Shown: one piece after another, positions 20,440-31,092 of the stretch
Layout of the letters: each line of letters starts with the position of its first letter
Numbering within the stretch: the stretch's first letter is position 1
NCBI GenBank assembly: GCA_951804985.1
Contig: OX638136.1
Span: 8,249,852 to 8,313,851, forward strand
Length of the DNA: 64,000 bases
Direction: 5' to 3'
Origin: Dryomyza anilis
Lineage: Eukaryota; Arthropoda; Insecta; Diptera; Dryomyzidae
The notes under the pieces: generated by a model
What the model was told of the DNA's origin: nothing
Seen by the model: the letters and a program-made list of their open reading frames with translations, nothing else
Databases searched by the model: none
Translations under genes and position numbers: made by a program

Positions 20440-21781
20440 TGATACCAACATTTTGTTTTTGTAGACTTTTCAAAAAGGACCTTTCTAAAATCTCTAAAAT
20501 GAAAAAAGTTCAACAGAAAAGTGGGTATTCCTTTGCTTTATCAAACCACTTTTCAAAATTGGTTAAATTTAATCTTCGATCAAAAACATTATTTGGTTTC
20601 TTATGCTTTCTAAAAAATAAGGTAACATTACGCAGATGAACATCAAAACCTCATAATCTCTTGTCGAATGAGTATAGACTTAAATGTGCCTTTGAGCTTA
20701 TTTATAAATTCCTAAATCTGTTGAATTTGAATGCAACCAATGTCATTTCCGCAGTTAAAATAAAATGTTTGATCAATTCCACTGATGCCCAACATAAAAT
20801 AAAAACGTAATGGGCATCATGGATAAGAATAGCAAGTATAATATAAAGAAGAGATACAAAAATGTAACATTTTTTAATTAGAAAACCTTTCTAGAGTGTG
20901 TTAAACGCGAGTGAAAATGCTTGTTAATGGTTAGTTAACAATACTAGCGAAGCTGATGACAAATAATACTTTATTTTTATACTCTACACTAAGAGTGAAA
21001 GGTTATATTCAGTTCAGGGTATATTCAGATTTAGCGATCACTACTACTTAAACAATTGAAAAGTTAGATAAATCAAACTCATAACTTAGATTACGTATAT
21101 ACCTACGCTGTATGTTCGAAAAAATTGTAGAGATCGGTCTATTGTGACCTGTGATCTGACCATTTACCTCATACTAAATTTACATCTACAGATCAATTTT
21201 ACTGTATACGTGCTTAGGTTAACTTTTTGGTCAAATATATATTGAAAGCATGCTCAGATAAATGAAAAAATAGTGTTTTCCGCCGATACGACTTGTGGGT
21301 CCCAAAAAAAAAATCGAAATTCGGTACACCTACCCATTTGTAAATATGGGTATCAAATGAATGGAATTTCTTCAGCGATTTAAAGTTTGTAGTTATGTTC
21401 AGGATTTGTATACACTGATGACCTATATACCACTTTGAAGTCTTATTAAAGTGAAGATGTATTTACTGTATTTTTCTGAGTTTTTTAATTAAAGTAATCT
21501 CAAAATTCACATGAATTTCGTATTTTAATTTTTCAGATGGGGGCAGACGCGTAACGAAGCAATCTATCAAACTGAATAAAACAAAATTTGATGAATTATG
21601 ATTGCGAAATATGCGAAAGATGAGCCAAGATAATACTTTAAAAAACTGTCCTTATTCAATGGCGCGCAGTGTATATATATATATATTTTTGTAAAGTTAT
21701 TATTATTATTTTTTATTTTGGAAAATTTTTTCTTTGTATTATTATTATTTTTTTTATTTTTGTATTTTTCTACATATATAT
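20440..21781 (+). repeat. R2 block: 3' noncoding internal region upstream of LTR A
   Basis: Starts near a GAAAAAAGTTCAACAGAAAAGTG landmark and runs to the T-rich stretch that ends at the LTR. Copies precede LTR B (23575-24429) and LTR D (33200-34090), and a partial one precedes LTR C (29394-31092). Because it always lies between gag or protease sequence and the next LTR, I interpret it as the 3' internal noncoding part of the element. 20980-21440 holds extra sequence not seen in the other copies. It is AT-rich with no ORF of substance. Confidence 0.75.
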
Positions 21782-22317
21782 TGTTACGAAAAGATGTAAT
21801 TTGTTACCCCATAGAGCAAGCATTCAACAATAACAAATGAGACGCAAGACAATTCAGTGTTAGAAATAGACGGAAGATCATTAAGCGCACTGAGGCAGTG
21901 TGCGAGAAAGAGAAGAAAGATCAGCACATTAAAACACATGAGTGCGAATGACATGCCAATAGCATGCGTCATTCCCGAAACGAGTGGAAAGTTCTCGAAA
22001 CAAGTCGAAGCATGCCGAAATGTGTCGAACTGATGCATGCAGTATATAAGGGAGCCGCATCTGACTCACAGCACTTCAGTTGTGATTTAATAGTGAACTA
22101 GTGCGTCTCGTGAGTGAACATTGTAAAGGTAAATTGTAGAAATTCAGCAGTTGATATAAGTGATTATTCTTTAAGTTGTTCTTTAATTAAATAAAGTTAA
22201 TTAATACCAATTGAAATAATACTAATTAAAACCAAATATTAGTGTGTTTTTATTTAGTACAAAATCCAACGATACGAACTTGTAGAACAGTTTTACGTAG
22301 ACTGAATTTTCGTAACA
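21782..22317 (+). repeat. LTR A of the tandem gypsy-like array
   Basis: 536 bp, TGTTACGAAAAG ... TTTTCGTAACA, with an inverted TGTTACG/CGTAACA pair at the ends. It is matched by LTR C (31093-31613), split LTR B (24430-24834 plus 29300-29393) and truncated LTR D (34091-34340). A TATA box (22043-22050) and an insect-type initiator (TCAGTT, 22076-22081) mark a promoter. AATAAAG at about 22190 is a candidate polyadenylation signal. Confidence 0.9.
22043..22081 (+). promoter_or_regulatory. core promoter of LTR A
   Basis: TATATAAG at 22043-22050 is followed about 30 bp later by TCAGTT at 22076-22081, matching the arthropod initiator TCAGTY. The same pair occurs in LTR B (TATA at 24705) and LTR C (TATA at 31339). 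The arrangement fits RNA polymerase II transcription starting in the LTR. Confidence 0.75.
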
Positions 22318-22347
22318 TTAGTGTCAGAAGTGGGATTGTGATACAAA

Positions 22348-23592
22348 ATGGTTAAATTGGAACAACTTAAAGTCGACCAGCTAAAGAAGGAGCTGGCGAT
22401 TCATAATCTTCCAACTGTAGGTACGAAAGTGGAGCTACAAAAGCGAATTAGAAGAATTAGAGAACCAAGGCATTGACCTCGCAGAGCACGAGTTTGAAGT
22501 AGAAGCTGTAGCATCATCGTCGAAAAATCTGGATACTGAGCAAAAAGTACAGTCTCAAAGTTTTGATATGAGCCAGTTGCTAGGGGCTATACAACAACAG
22601 CTTCTAGAAAATGCCAACAGAATGGAACAGAAGCTTCAAAAAAAATTCAAATCAACTTAAAACAGAACTACAAGAAAATTCCAACAAAATGGAACAGAAA
22701 CTTTTAGAGAATTCCAACCAACATCATGTAAAAATTGAGCAACAGATGCAGGAACATTCTAAGCAGCTTTTGAAAGTTTCTAATACAAAGTAAACGAACT
22801 TGAGGCACATGTAAATGACATTGTAGTGGACATGGATGACAAATTTGAAAAGTTGGAAAATGGTTTCGACAAAAAGCTACAGAAAATACAAGAAGATGTC
22901 AGTTTACTACAGATAAGTGGACCCTCAATGCATGTTGTTAGTGGTTCGAAGCTGAAATCGCCGATTTACGATGGAACCACAGCGCTCAACATTTTCAAGC
23001 TTCAATTTGATACAACGGCTGTAAGTAATCGATGGAACAATGAAGACAGCGTAGCAGCGCTTATTGTGGCCTTTAAAGGAGGTGCAGCCGAAGTATTGCA
23101 GACTATTCCAGAAAGCGATAGAAATAGTTACGCAGCGGTTATGGCTGCACTGCAAATATGGCAGTGATCCCATGAAGCAAATCTACAGAATGAAACTAAA
23201 AGGCCGAATGCAAAGAAATGGTGAAACATTGGAAACGAACGTCAAGAGGCTTGCGCATTTGTCGTATGCAGATTCAACGAGTGATTTCATAGAAAAGTGC
23301 GAGATCGATGCGTTTGTTGATGGCATACGCGATCAGGAGACAATACGTGCAACAGTGACTGCGCCCAAAGTAACATTTACGGAAACGGTTACCATAGCTC
23401 AAACACAGGAGACAGCAAATACGTTATGTCGTTCGGCCTCAAAGGCCCGTAAAATTGATTTAGAGAGCGATGACTTATTTCAAGTAGTGTTCCAAGCGGT
23501 AAAAGCAGGCAATAAAACCGAACACACAGCTGCCAACCTTGATACCCAATTTAAAGGTAAATGCTACAATGCTACGCTTTTTAAAATTGGTT
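22348..23592 (+). pseudogene. gag relic of the tandem element, unit 1
   Basis: Begins with ATG 22348, 31 bp after LTR A and just past a candidate primer binding region (TGTCAGAAGTGGGAT). The N-terminus is SAP-like (LEQLKVDQLKKELAIHNLPT, KVELQKR). It is followed by a coiled-coil-like Gln/Glu/Asn region (ENSNKMEQKLLENSNQ) and a gag capsid region (KLKSPIYDGTTALNIF ... LKGRMQRNGETLETNVKRL, AFVDGIRDQETIRATV). Several frameshifts and stops break it, for example near 22470, 22640 and 23166. The frame is lost where the zinc knuckle should be (KGKCYNAT) and passes into R2. Protease and pol are absent. It normally packages element RNA in the cytoplasm. This copy is dead. Confidence 0.8.
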
Positions 23593-24429
23593 AAATTTAA
23601 TCTTCAATCAAAAACATTATTTGGTTTCTTATGCTTTCAAAAAAATAAGGTAACATTACGCAGATGAACATCAAAACCTCATAATCTCTTGTCGAATGAG
23701 TATAGACTTAAATGTGCCTTTGAGCTAATTTATAAATTCCTAAATCTGTTGAATTTGAATGCAACCAATGTCATTTCCACAGTTAAAATAAAATGTTTGA
23801 ACGTAATGGGCATCATGGATAAGAATAGCAAGTATAATATAAAGAAGATATACTAAAATTTTACTTTTTTTCATTAGAAAACCTTTCTAGAGTGTGTTAA
23901 ACGCGAGTGAAAATGCTTTTTAATGGTTAGTTAACAATAATAGCGAAGCTGATGACAAATAATACTTTATTTTTTTAATTAATGCAGGCAGGATTTGAGT
24001 ATCCTAGATTAAAAAATATTTAGATTGAGGTACTCCTATAAGTGGTGAAGTGGACTACTTTTCAGTTAATTTCAAGAATGGACTTTTAAAATATTAATAA
24101 AAATAGCCACTTTTAAATGTGTTGTACTAAAGTTTACAAAAATCCATGTTTTTCATCATTAATTTGAAATGGCCTTATTGAAGCGGAGCTGTATTTTTCT
24201 GAGTTTTTTAATTAAAGTAATCTCAAAATTCACATGAATTTCGTATTTTAATTTTTCGGATGGGGGCAGACGCGTAACGAAACAATCTATCAAACTGTAT
24301 AAATCAAAATTTGATGCATTATGAATGAGAAACATGAGCCAAGATATATATTTGTAAAGTTATTATTATTTTTTTTTAGAAAAATTTTTTTTTTCTTTGT
24401 ATTATTTTTGTATTTTTCTACATATATAT
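23575..24429 (+). repeat. R2 block of unit 1
   Basis: Second direct R2 copy, nearly matching 20560-21781 and 33230-34090. It ends at the T-rich run before LTR B. No ORF. Confidence 0.8.
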
Positions 24430-24834
24430 TGTTACGAAAAGATGTAATTTGTTACCCCATAGTGCAAGCATTCAACAATAACAAATGAGACGCAAGACAA
24501 TTCATCGCTCTAAGCAATGTGTTAGAAAGAGATGGAAGATCTTTAAGCGCACTGAGGCAGTGTGCGAGAAAGAGATGAAAGATCAGCGCATTAAAACACA
24601 TAAGTGCGAATGAGATGCCAATAGCATGTGTCATTCCCGAAACGAGTGGAAAGTTCTCGAAACAAGTCGAAGCATGTCGAAATGTGTCGAACTGATGCAT
24701 GCAGTATATAAGGGAGCCGCATCTGACTCACAGCACTTTAGTTGTGATTTAATAGTGAACTAGTGCGTCTCGTGAGTGAACATTGTAAAACTAAATTGTA
24801 GAAATTCAGCAGTTGATATACGTGATTATTCTTG
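24430..24834 (+). repeat. LTR B, left part (split by a non-LTR insertion)
   Basis: TGTTACGAAAAGATG through GTGATTATTCTT matches LTR A. The remainder (GATTATTCTTTAAGTTG ... TAGTGTGTTTCTATT) continues at 29300-29393. The 10-bp GATTATTCTT is present at both edges as a target-site duplication. The last ~100 bp of this LTR are missing, because 29394 jumps into R2. Confidence 0.88.
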
Positions 24835-24949
24835 ATTGATTGAAGGAGGGGGGGAAACCCCTCTGTGTATCGCACAGAGTATACCTAGGCCATAAAGTAG
24901 GCCCGTTGTGACCCCTCGGATAATGAGTCGTCTGTAATGTGTTTTAGCT

Positions 24950-25296
24950 GTTATGCTGAGCGCGATCTTCATCAGTTGAGATCCAATGCTGCTGACTCAA
25001 TCGAGCGTGCTCAAGAATACAGCGCTAATTACTTTTTGAAACACAGCTCTCCCGCTAAAAACAACAGCGTTGGGGAATTTGTTGTGATAAGAATTGTGGA
25101 CACGATGGTTGGGACGAACAAAAAGTTCGTTCCCAAGTATCGTGGACCGTACATCGTTCATAGAGTATTGGGTAATGATCGCTATGTTATTAGGAACATT
25201 GATAATTGTCAATTGACTGAGTTGCCGTATGATGGTGTGATTGAAGCCAACCGTATGCGAAAGTGGTTAGGTGCTACTGAGAAGATCGTGGTATAG
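24950..25296 (+). pseudogene. gypsy integrase C-terminus, nested fragment
   Basis: Open to 25296 on the plus strand. The sequence AERDLHQLRSNAADSIERAQ, then GEFVVIRIVDT, KKFVPKYRGPYIVHRVLGNDRYVI and PYDGVIEANRMRKW matches the C-terminal, DNA-binding barrel of Ty3/gypsy integrases, ending at the natural terminus of pol. The first two thirds of integrase are absent. The frame is intact over this stretch. It lies in opposite orientation to the non-LTR element around it, inside what would be that element's 3' UTR. Confidence 0.75.
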
Positions 25297-25570
25297 TAGG
25301 AAGGTTAGCAATACTCTCAACTAGAATAAGAAAGTATAGTAACATAATAAAATTAAAGGTTTGTTTGATCGGGCCGATCAATATTCAGATTGGCCGAGTT
25401 GTTATCCCTTAGTATTAAGTACTCTATTGTAAATATAACTGGCAACTCTGCGAATTTGATATTTGCAACAAGTGTGGCATCCATAGCAAAAATATTTTTG
25501 TTACAACTGCCAACTTCAGTTTTGTGGATGAGTGCGTATTTTGTTATCGAAATCTTTAAACGTGAATCAA
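25297..25570 (+). repeat. post-integrase tail, possibly part of an LTR
   Basis: Noncoding sequence following the integrase stop, with a small dyad GATCGGGCCGATC at about 25368. By position it should hold the 3' UTR and part of the 3' LTR of the nested gypsy element. No second copy in the window confirms this. The right edge, where the non-LTR coding tail begins on the minus strand, is approximate. Confidence 0.4.
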
Positions 25571-25578
25571 ACATTTTC

Positions 25579-26899
25579 TTATAGTCTTGCTGATTGCACT
25601 GGACATCTATCTATTGAATTCATAACAGTTTTATTCAAAATCGTTAGCTTGGAGTTTAGAAATTTCGTGAATTTGACAAATTTTCTTAGTACTGTCCAGT
25701 CCAAGCTTCGCAGTTGTTTCAATGATGAAATAAGCGGAGCTCCTAAGTGGATGAATCTAAGTCTGGCAAATGCCGGGCAGCGACACAAGTAGTGTTCAAG
25801 CGTCTCTGTCTCTTCTTCACAGACTCATCCCAATTTGAAAAGATGACCTCTTAGCTCATTATGGCCCGTGAGGATGCCTGTGTATTTTTTTAACTCCTTT
25901 TTATTAAGCGTTAGAATTTTGTTTGTTTTGGATTTGTTCGGGGGCCCCATAGCCATTTAGTTGCTTGGCCCTCGCTCGATTCTTCCCATGATTTTTTGTG
26001 AAGTGATAAGCCCATGAGCTCATCTCGTTTTTTAGAAATTGGAAAGGTCTGCCGGTTATGACTGAGATTGTGTCCATTTCTGATCCATTTCTCGCCAATT
26101 CGTCGTCTATTTCGTTCCCCTCAATTCTACAGTGTCCTGGGACCCAGATAATGTCCACAGTGTTAACAAGTAAGAGATCAGGAAGGGCCTATTTACATTG
26201 TAGAACCACTCTGGATTTCACCTTGTCCGTGGATAAAGCTCTAATGGCAGCTTGACTGTCTGAGAAAATTTTAATACACTTGTCTACACAGTGAGTGCTT
26301 TGTATAAATTTAGCCCCTTCTGTTATAGCCACTACTTCCGACTGAAAGACGGTGTTGTGGTCATGCTGACGAAGGCTTTCTTTTGCAGAAAAGGCTTCAC
26401 AGAAAAAGCCCGCTCCAGTGTGACCGTTTAGTTTTGATCCGTCAGTGTAGAGGTGGATCCCCGGATTGATAGACAATACCTGACCGTTGTCCCATTCCTC
26501 TCTAGTCGGGAAAGGGAACTTTGCGGCGGTATGATTGGTTTCCTCCGGGATGCGGTCGCAGTTCCAATTACCTGTAGAAACAGTATTAGGAATTGAGTTA
26601 ATTATGGTTTGGTGATTGGTTAATGTCTCGGAATTGAGCCATCCCCCAAGAATGTTTAGTCGAGCCGCTGCGACCGCGGCCTCATATTTAACTTGAATTT
26701 GTATTGGGCGTATGTTTAGAATAGTCTCAATTGCTTTGGTCGAAGTGGTAGACATCGCACCTGAAATGCCGAGACAACACGCCCGTTGCACTTTCTCGAG
26801 TGGTTTGATGTTACATTTTCGTCCCAAAGCTGTCCACCATACAAGTGACGCATATGTGAGTATTGGTCGTACAACGCTGGTGAAAATCCAGTGGGTCAT
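25579..26899 (-). pseudogene. non-LTR element: RT C-terminus, RNase H and C-terminal knuckle
   Basis: Minus strand. 26899-26189 covers the RT thumb region (SVVRPILTYASLVWW, LEKVQRACCLGISGAM) and RNase H with LYTDGSK (first Asp), SEVVAI (Glu) and FSDSQAA (second Asp). 26158-25904 continues with IIWVPGHCRIEGNEIDDELAR, the last RNase H block with His/Asp. 25788-25579 holds a degenerate C-terminal Cys/His-like segment (CRCPAFARLRF.HLG). Stops or frameshifts separate the pieces. The RNase H domain places the element near the I, LOA or R1 groups (family knowledge). Confidence 0.8.
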
Positions 26900-27092
26900 C
26901 TTTGGTCGAAGTCCCCATGTAGGACCAATACATCTTCTGCAGGTTGCCCAAACCCTAACGGCTTTTGTGGCTCTGCTAGCTATTTGTGCCTTCCAGTTAA
27001 GTTTAAAATCCAGGATTACTCTAAGGTACTTGACTTGTAAATGCCAGTATCCGTTTACCTGTGGAAGAGGATTGCTAGGTAGCTTCCTTTTC

Positions 27093-27833
27093 CTAGTAAA
27101 GAGACAGACAGAGACAGACAGAGACAGTTTTTTGGGGGTTTATATTTAATCCCCTAGGTGATGACCATTCAACCGAGATATCCAAGGCTTCTTGGATTCG
27201 TCTAGAAGGGAGAAGGGGATGTGTCCCCGAGGCAAGGGTGGCGATGTCGTCTGCGTAGCAGACTGCTTGTAAACCAGCCTCGGTTAGTCTTCTTAGGAGA
27301 CTGTTTATGGTGACGACCCAGAGTAGCGGTGAGAGAATGCCACCCTGTGGGGTACCGCGAAACAATATTGCCCTGCTGACAAGTGATGGATCTGTTGCAC
27401 AACATATGAGGTACCCAGTGTAAAATAGCTGGGTCTACGTCAAAGGAGGCAAGGGACGAGATCAGTGTGTCAGTGTGAACGTTATTAAAAGCACCCTCAA
27501 CATCTATGAAGGCTGCTAGAGTGAGCCCTTTTAGGTCCATAGACCTTTCAATTTTGTTAACTACCTCATGAAAGGCGGTTTCAACGGATCGTCCCTTTAT
27601 GTATGTATGTTGCTTAAATTTCAGCTGCTCATAAGGGATTTTTTCCTTTTTGTAACACAATCAACTTGTGCACAGAAGAGTCGCCATGACCCTCTTTTTG
27701 CGGAGCGCATATTCTTTTTGTATACACTGAGTTTTTGGTAGTAGAGATCCCAATGCTCTGTAGTATTTAATCTTTTAGCTTTATTGAAAAGTCTCCGAGC
27801 ATCCGTTCTTAGGTTTTTCAAAGCCCCTGTCAT
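27093..27833 (-). pseudogene. non-LTR element: reverse transcriptase, deleted and frameshifted
   Basis: Minus strand. 27833-27621 is the linker after the endonuclease. 27660-27370 reads KFKQHTYIKGRSVETAFHEVV and LAAFIDVEGAFNNV, i.e. RT block with the first catalytic Asp. 27365-27093 reads RGTPQGGILSPLLW and the catalytic CYADDIA box. The early RT fingers expected between linker and GRS block are missing near 27650, where the two ORFs overlap. The catalytic residues that remain look intact, but the frame is broken. Confidence 0.8.
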
Positions 27834-27857
27834 CCAAGGTTTTTCCTTGAAAGACTC

Positions 27858-28703
27858 TCAGGTGCGAAGAGGGCAAGCCTCTTCGAATGCTCGTATAAGG
27901 CTATTTGTTATGGTTTTGACCTCCCCGTAAATGTTATATATAGAACTTAAAGGGGGTGCGGGAGATACGTCTAACGCATTCTTTAAGTCTTCTGAATAGT
28001 AGTTAGTTTTCGATTTGTTGCGAAACATGGGTGGGGGTATGTTAGGAATAGATAGTTTAAAACAGACGTATCTATGATCCGAGAAGGAATGTCTGCTAGA
28101 GACATGCCAGTCTTGGACCATGTCAAGTATGTTTTTAGAGCAAAGAGTTATGTCAAGTACTACACTTCTGACTCTAGTGATGAAGGTGGCAGAGCAACCA
28201 ACGTTTACGGTCAGAAGATCATACGCATTAATAAATTCAAATGGGGCATGTCCCCGAGCATTACAGTCGGAGCTTCTCCATGTTGTATGGGGAGAATTGG
28301 CATCTGTACAAATTATTAATTTCTTACCTTTTTCGGCAGCAAACCTTGTAATCCTCAGCAGTTCCTCGGAAGGTGGAGGTTCCGGGGAGTCATGCGGGAG
28401 ATATACTGAAGACAGCATGAGGCCACCGCTCCCGTCAAAAATTGTGGTGGCGTCTGAGGAAGACAGTTCTGTGGAGAAAGAAAAGTTAAAATCCTTTTTA
28501 CAGATAATACAGGTCCTAGAGCGGCCTGCATTGAGTGTATAAAATATTTCGTATCGCGAGTCACCCCAACCAGCAACCCTGTCATTTACAGTCCAGGGTT
28601 CCTGGATCAGTGCGATGTGCGTCTTACCTTCTTCCATTCTCTCCATAAGCGCAGCCGTCGCCAGTCGACTCCTATGGAGTTTGATCTGCGTAAGCAGAAT
28701 CAT
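27858..28703 (-). pseudogene. non-LTR element: APE-type endonuclease
   Basis: Minus strand, 281 codons open. It contains the motifs of an apurinic-type endonuclease: THIALIQEPW (metal-binding Glu), SVYLPHDSPEP, LIICTDANSPHTTW (Asp/Asn), and the terminal SDHRYVCF (Asp-His). In this element class the enzyme nicks the target to prime reverse transcription. It ends with ACPLRT and a stop just before the RT linker, so the frame is broken relative to RT. Confidence 0.82.
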
Positions 28704-28756
28704 TGGGAGAGTAGCTCATCCTCCTGAGAGGGCGTAAGGGTATCATCAGAAAATTC

Positions 28757-29299
28757 TTATAGGCCCTCGTCCTCTCCACCGCTCGTCCCTTCTTCTTTGG
28801 TCGGGTCAACCTGAACCTCCATACTGCCCACGGCCTCGACCTTATCCTTACTATCCTCCTCGACCGGGCTGGGAAGATTGCCCTTGGATTGCTGTTTCCC
28901 GGATTGGGCCCCAGCTCCGACAGGTTTTCCGCCCAGCTTAATGGTCACGGTTGACGTAAGGGAGAAGGCACGACCCCCAGACTTATCCAGTGTCGTGATG
29001 GAGTTCTGGTCAATGCCCACAACGATGAGGTTTCCATCGGTCATCTCATCCCTGTGGAACACCTCCCAAAGTTCCACTCTCAACACACGGTTCTGCGTCG
29101 CCAGAATCCTAAGGATATCACACGTGGGTCGCTTCGCCCCGTTTGCTCTGACGAAGAAGGTTGCCTTACGCAGAACGGGTATGCCGCTCATAGCCAAAAG
29201 CCGTAGCTTAGCTTCACCAGATCGCGCAGGGTGCCGACACAGTCCAAAGACACCGCGGTGATCCTATAGACTCCGCGGACAAATCTGCAGTATTCCAGA
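28757..29299 (-). pseudogene. non-LTR element: ORF1 C-terminal remnant
   Basis: Minus strand. The open frame runs from the truncation (in frame through GLCRHPARSGEAKLRLLAM) to 28757. It includes FFVRANGAKRPTCDILRI, VELWEVFHRDEMTDGNLIVVG and an acidic, Ser/Gly-rich end (EEGTSGGEDEGL). This sits where the ORF1 nucleic-acid-binding protein ends in this element class. Identification is by position more than by motif. The 5' part is lost at 29299. Confidence 0.6.
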
Positions 29300-29393
29300 T
29301 GATTATTCTTTAAGTTGTTCTTTAATTAAATAAAGTTAATTAATACTACTGAAATAATACTAGTTAAAACCAAATATTAGTGTGTTTCTATTT
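29300..29393 (+). repeat. LTR B, right part
   Basis: Starts with the duplicated GATTATTCTT and runs to TAGTGTGTTTCTATT, matching 22160-22250 of LTR A. It then passes directly into the middle of R2 at about 29394, so the LTR end and the whole gag region of this unit are deleted. Confidence 0.85.
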
Positions 29394-29468
29394 TTTTATA
29401 TAAGTGGAGACGTGGACTACTTTTCAGTTAATTTGAAGAATGGACTTTTAAAATAATAACAAAAATAG

Positions 29469-30736
29469 TATAACGGTGTTTTGGTCATCGCTGAGGTATG
29501 CTCAGCGGTTGCCAGGGTTCGGAAATAAAATATAACCAAACTTTTATCTAATATTAAATTTTATTATTATTTATGGTTTTTCTTTTATAGTTTCTTTTAT
29601 AATTCAAGTCTTATAATACTACTTATATAAACTTAATTTATTATTTTAATATATACTTCTTATGATATTGTCCTTCCCTTATCATAAAAAAGGGGATAGT
29701 TGAGATAAAGGATGATGTTTTGGGTTACAGGACACGGTAAAAGTGTTTCGATCATGTAGTGCGTGAGCACCAGAGCCGAATACTCAAGGATAAAGATATC
29801 CTCGGCGTAATGAGTTCCAGGACACGGTAAAAAGTATGCCCTGGCTTCGGTCACGTAGTGTTGGACCACCCGAGCCGAATACACAAGGATAAAGATATCC
29901 TCGGCATAATGAGTTCCAGGACACGGTAAAAGTGTGTCCTGGCTTCGGTCACGTAGTGCGTGAACACCAAAGCCGAATACACAAGGATAAAGATATTCTT
30001 GTAGTAAGGAGTTCCAGGACACGGTAAAACGTGTGTCCTGGCTTCGATCACGTAGTGTTTGACCACCAGAGCCGAATACATAAGAATAAAAATATCCTCG
30101 GCGTAATGAGATCCAGGACACGGTAAAAAGTGTGTCCTGGCTTCGATCACGTAGTGTTTGACCACCAGAGCCGAATACACAAGGATAAAGATATCCTCGG
30201 CGTAATGAGTTCCAGGACACGGTAAAAGGTGTGTCCTGGCTTCGGTCACGTAGTGTTTGACCATCAGAGCCGAATACACAAGGATAAAGATAACCTTGTC
30301 GTAAGAGACGGTCACCTAGATCTTGACACTTCCACCAATTATGCGTTGTGTTCGCTTCGAAGATCGGCTGGCGACTGCCTGCCTTTTTGTTCTGACTGGC
30401 TGCTTTTATAGTAAATCGTATGGTAGTTGTTATTGTTTTATTCTATAGAATTGTTTGTGTAGTTGCACCAACAATGCTTTGAGTTGTTATTTGTTACGTA
30501 TCGTGTATTTGCTTTTGCCAGAGCCTGTTTTTGTGTGCGTCGTGCGACTACACTGGGGCCGGGGTTATTGTTGTTTCAATCTAACCTTCGTTTGAGTAAT
30601 TATTTGCGTTTATGCTTTGAATGCTTATTTGTTTACACAGTTGCATATATTTGTTATTGTCAGTGCCGTTTGCCTGTACTAGGGCCTGCGGCGTTATTTT
30701 GTATTGTAGCAGCCTCTTATAAATGCGCTCGTTACA
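29469..30736 (-). mobile_element. probable solo LTR (about 1.27 kb)
   Basis: Interrupts R2. The flanks show a 4-bp duplication ATAG (29465-29468 and 30737-30740). On the minus strand the element begins TGTAACGAGC and ends CACCGTTATA, an inverted TGTAACG/CGTTATA pair like that of other LTRs in this window. No gag, pol or primer binding site is seen. A 99-bp tandem array occupies the middle. A foldback or other unit with short inverted ends cannot be excluded. Confidence 0.55.
29716..30310. repeat. 99-bp tandem repeat, six units
   Basis: The landmark GAGTTCCAGGACACGGTAAAA recurs at 29812, 29911, 30009, 30108 (GAGATCC) and 30207, with a more diverged first unit from 29716. Period is 98-99 bp. 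Each unit carries GTGTGTCCTGGCTTCGGTCACGTAGTG and GAGCCGAATACACAAGGATAAAGATA. Because 99 is divisible by three, two frames stay open across the array and produce repetitive pseudo-proteins. Confidence 0.9.
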
Positions 30737-31092
30737 ATAGCCACTTTTAAATGTGTTGTACTAAAGTTTACAAAAATCCATGGTTTACTGTGTTTTTCGC
30801 CATTAATTTGAACTGGCCTTATAAAAGTGGAGCACAATTTTACTGTATTTTTCTGAAATTTTTAATTAAAGTAATCTCAAAATTCACATGAATTTCGTAT
30901 TTTAATTTTTCAGATGGAGGCAGTCGCGTAACGAAGCAATCTATCAAACTGAATTAAACAAAATTTGATGAATTACGATTGCGAAATATGCGAAGTATGA
31001 GCCAAGATAATACTTTAAAAAACTGTCCTTATTCAATGTATATTTTTGTAAAGTTATTATTTTTTTATTTTTGTATTTTTCTACATATATAT

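Larger units (their letters stand above)
24835..29299 (-). mobile_element. non-LTR retrotransposon with RNase H (I/LOA/R1-like), 5' truncated, inside LTR B
   Basis: Flanked by a 10-bp duplication GATTATTCTT (24825-24834 and 29300-29309), as made by target-primed reverse transcription. On the minus strand the order is ORF1 C-terminus, APE-type endonuclease, RT, RNase H and C-terminal zinc knuckle, then a 3' UTR ending in a CAATCAATC tail at about 24835-24846. The 5' end is truncated within ORF1 at 29299. A gypsy integrase/LTR scrap (about 24950-25570) is nested in its 3' UTR. RT has lost its fingers, and the frames are broken in several places. Confidence 0.85.
29394..31092 (+). repeat. R2 block of unit 2 (partial), split by a solo LTR
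   Basis: Contains ATAAGTGGAGACGTGGACTACTTTTCAG, then an interruption at 29469-30736, then CCACTTTTAAATGTGTTGTACTAAAG and the T-rich end before LTR C. It matches 24030-24429. Confidence 0.8.

Noticed and set aside
21782..22317. Independent insertions of separate LTR elements at each LTR of the array
   Set aside because: Internal regions run straight from R2 into the next LTR with the same junction each time. Shared LTRs from recombination explain this more simply, though target duplications should still be tested.
29660..30315. Two overlapping minus-strand ORFs of 154-186 codons with repeated peptide units
   Set aside because: They are read-through of the 99-bp tandem repeat, whose period is a multiple of three. 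Two frames are open with unrelated peptides and no motif.
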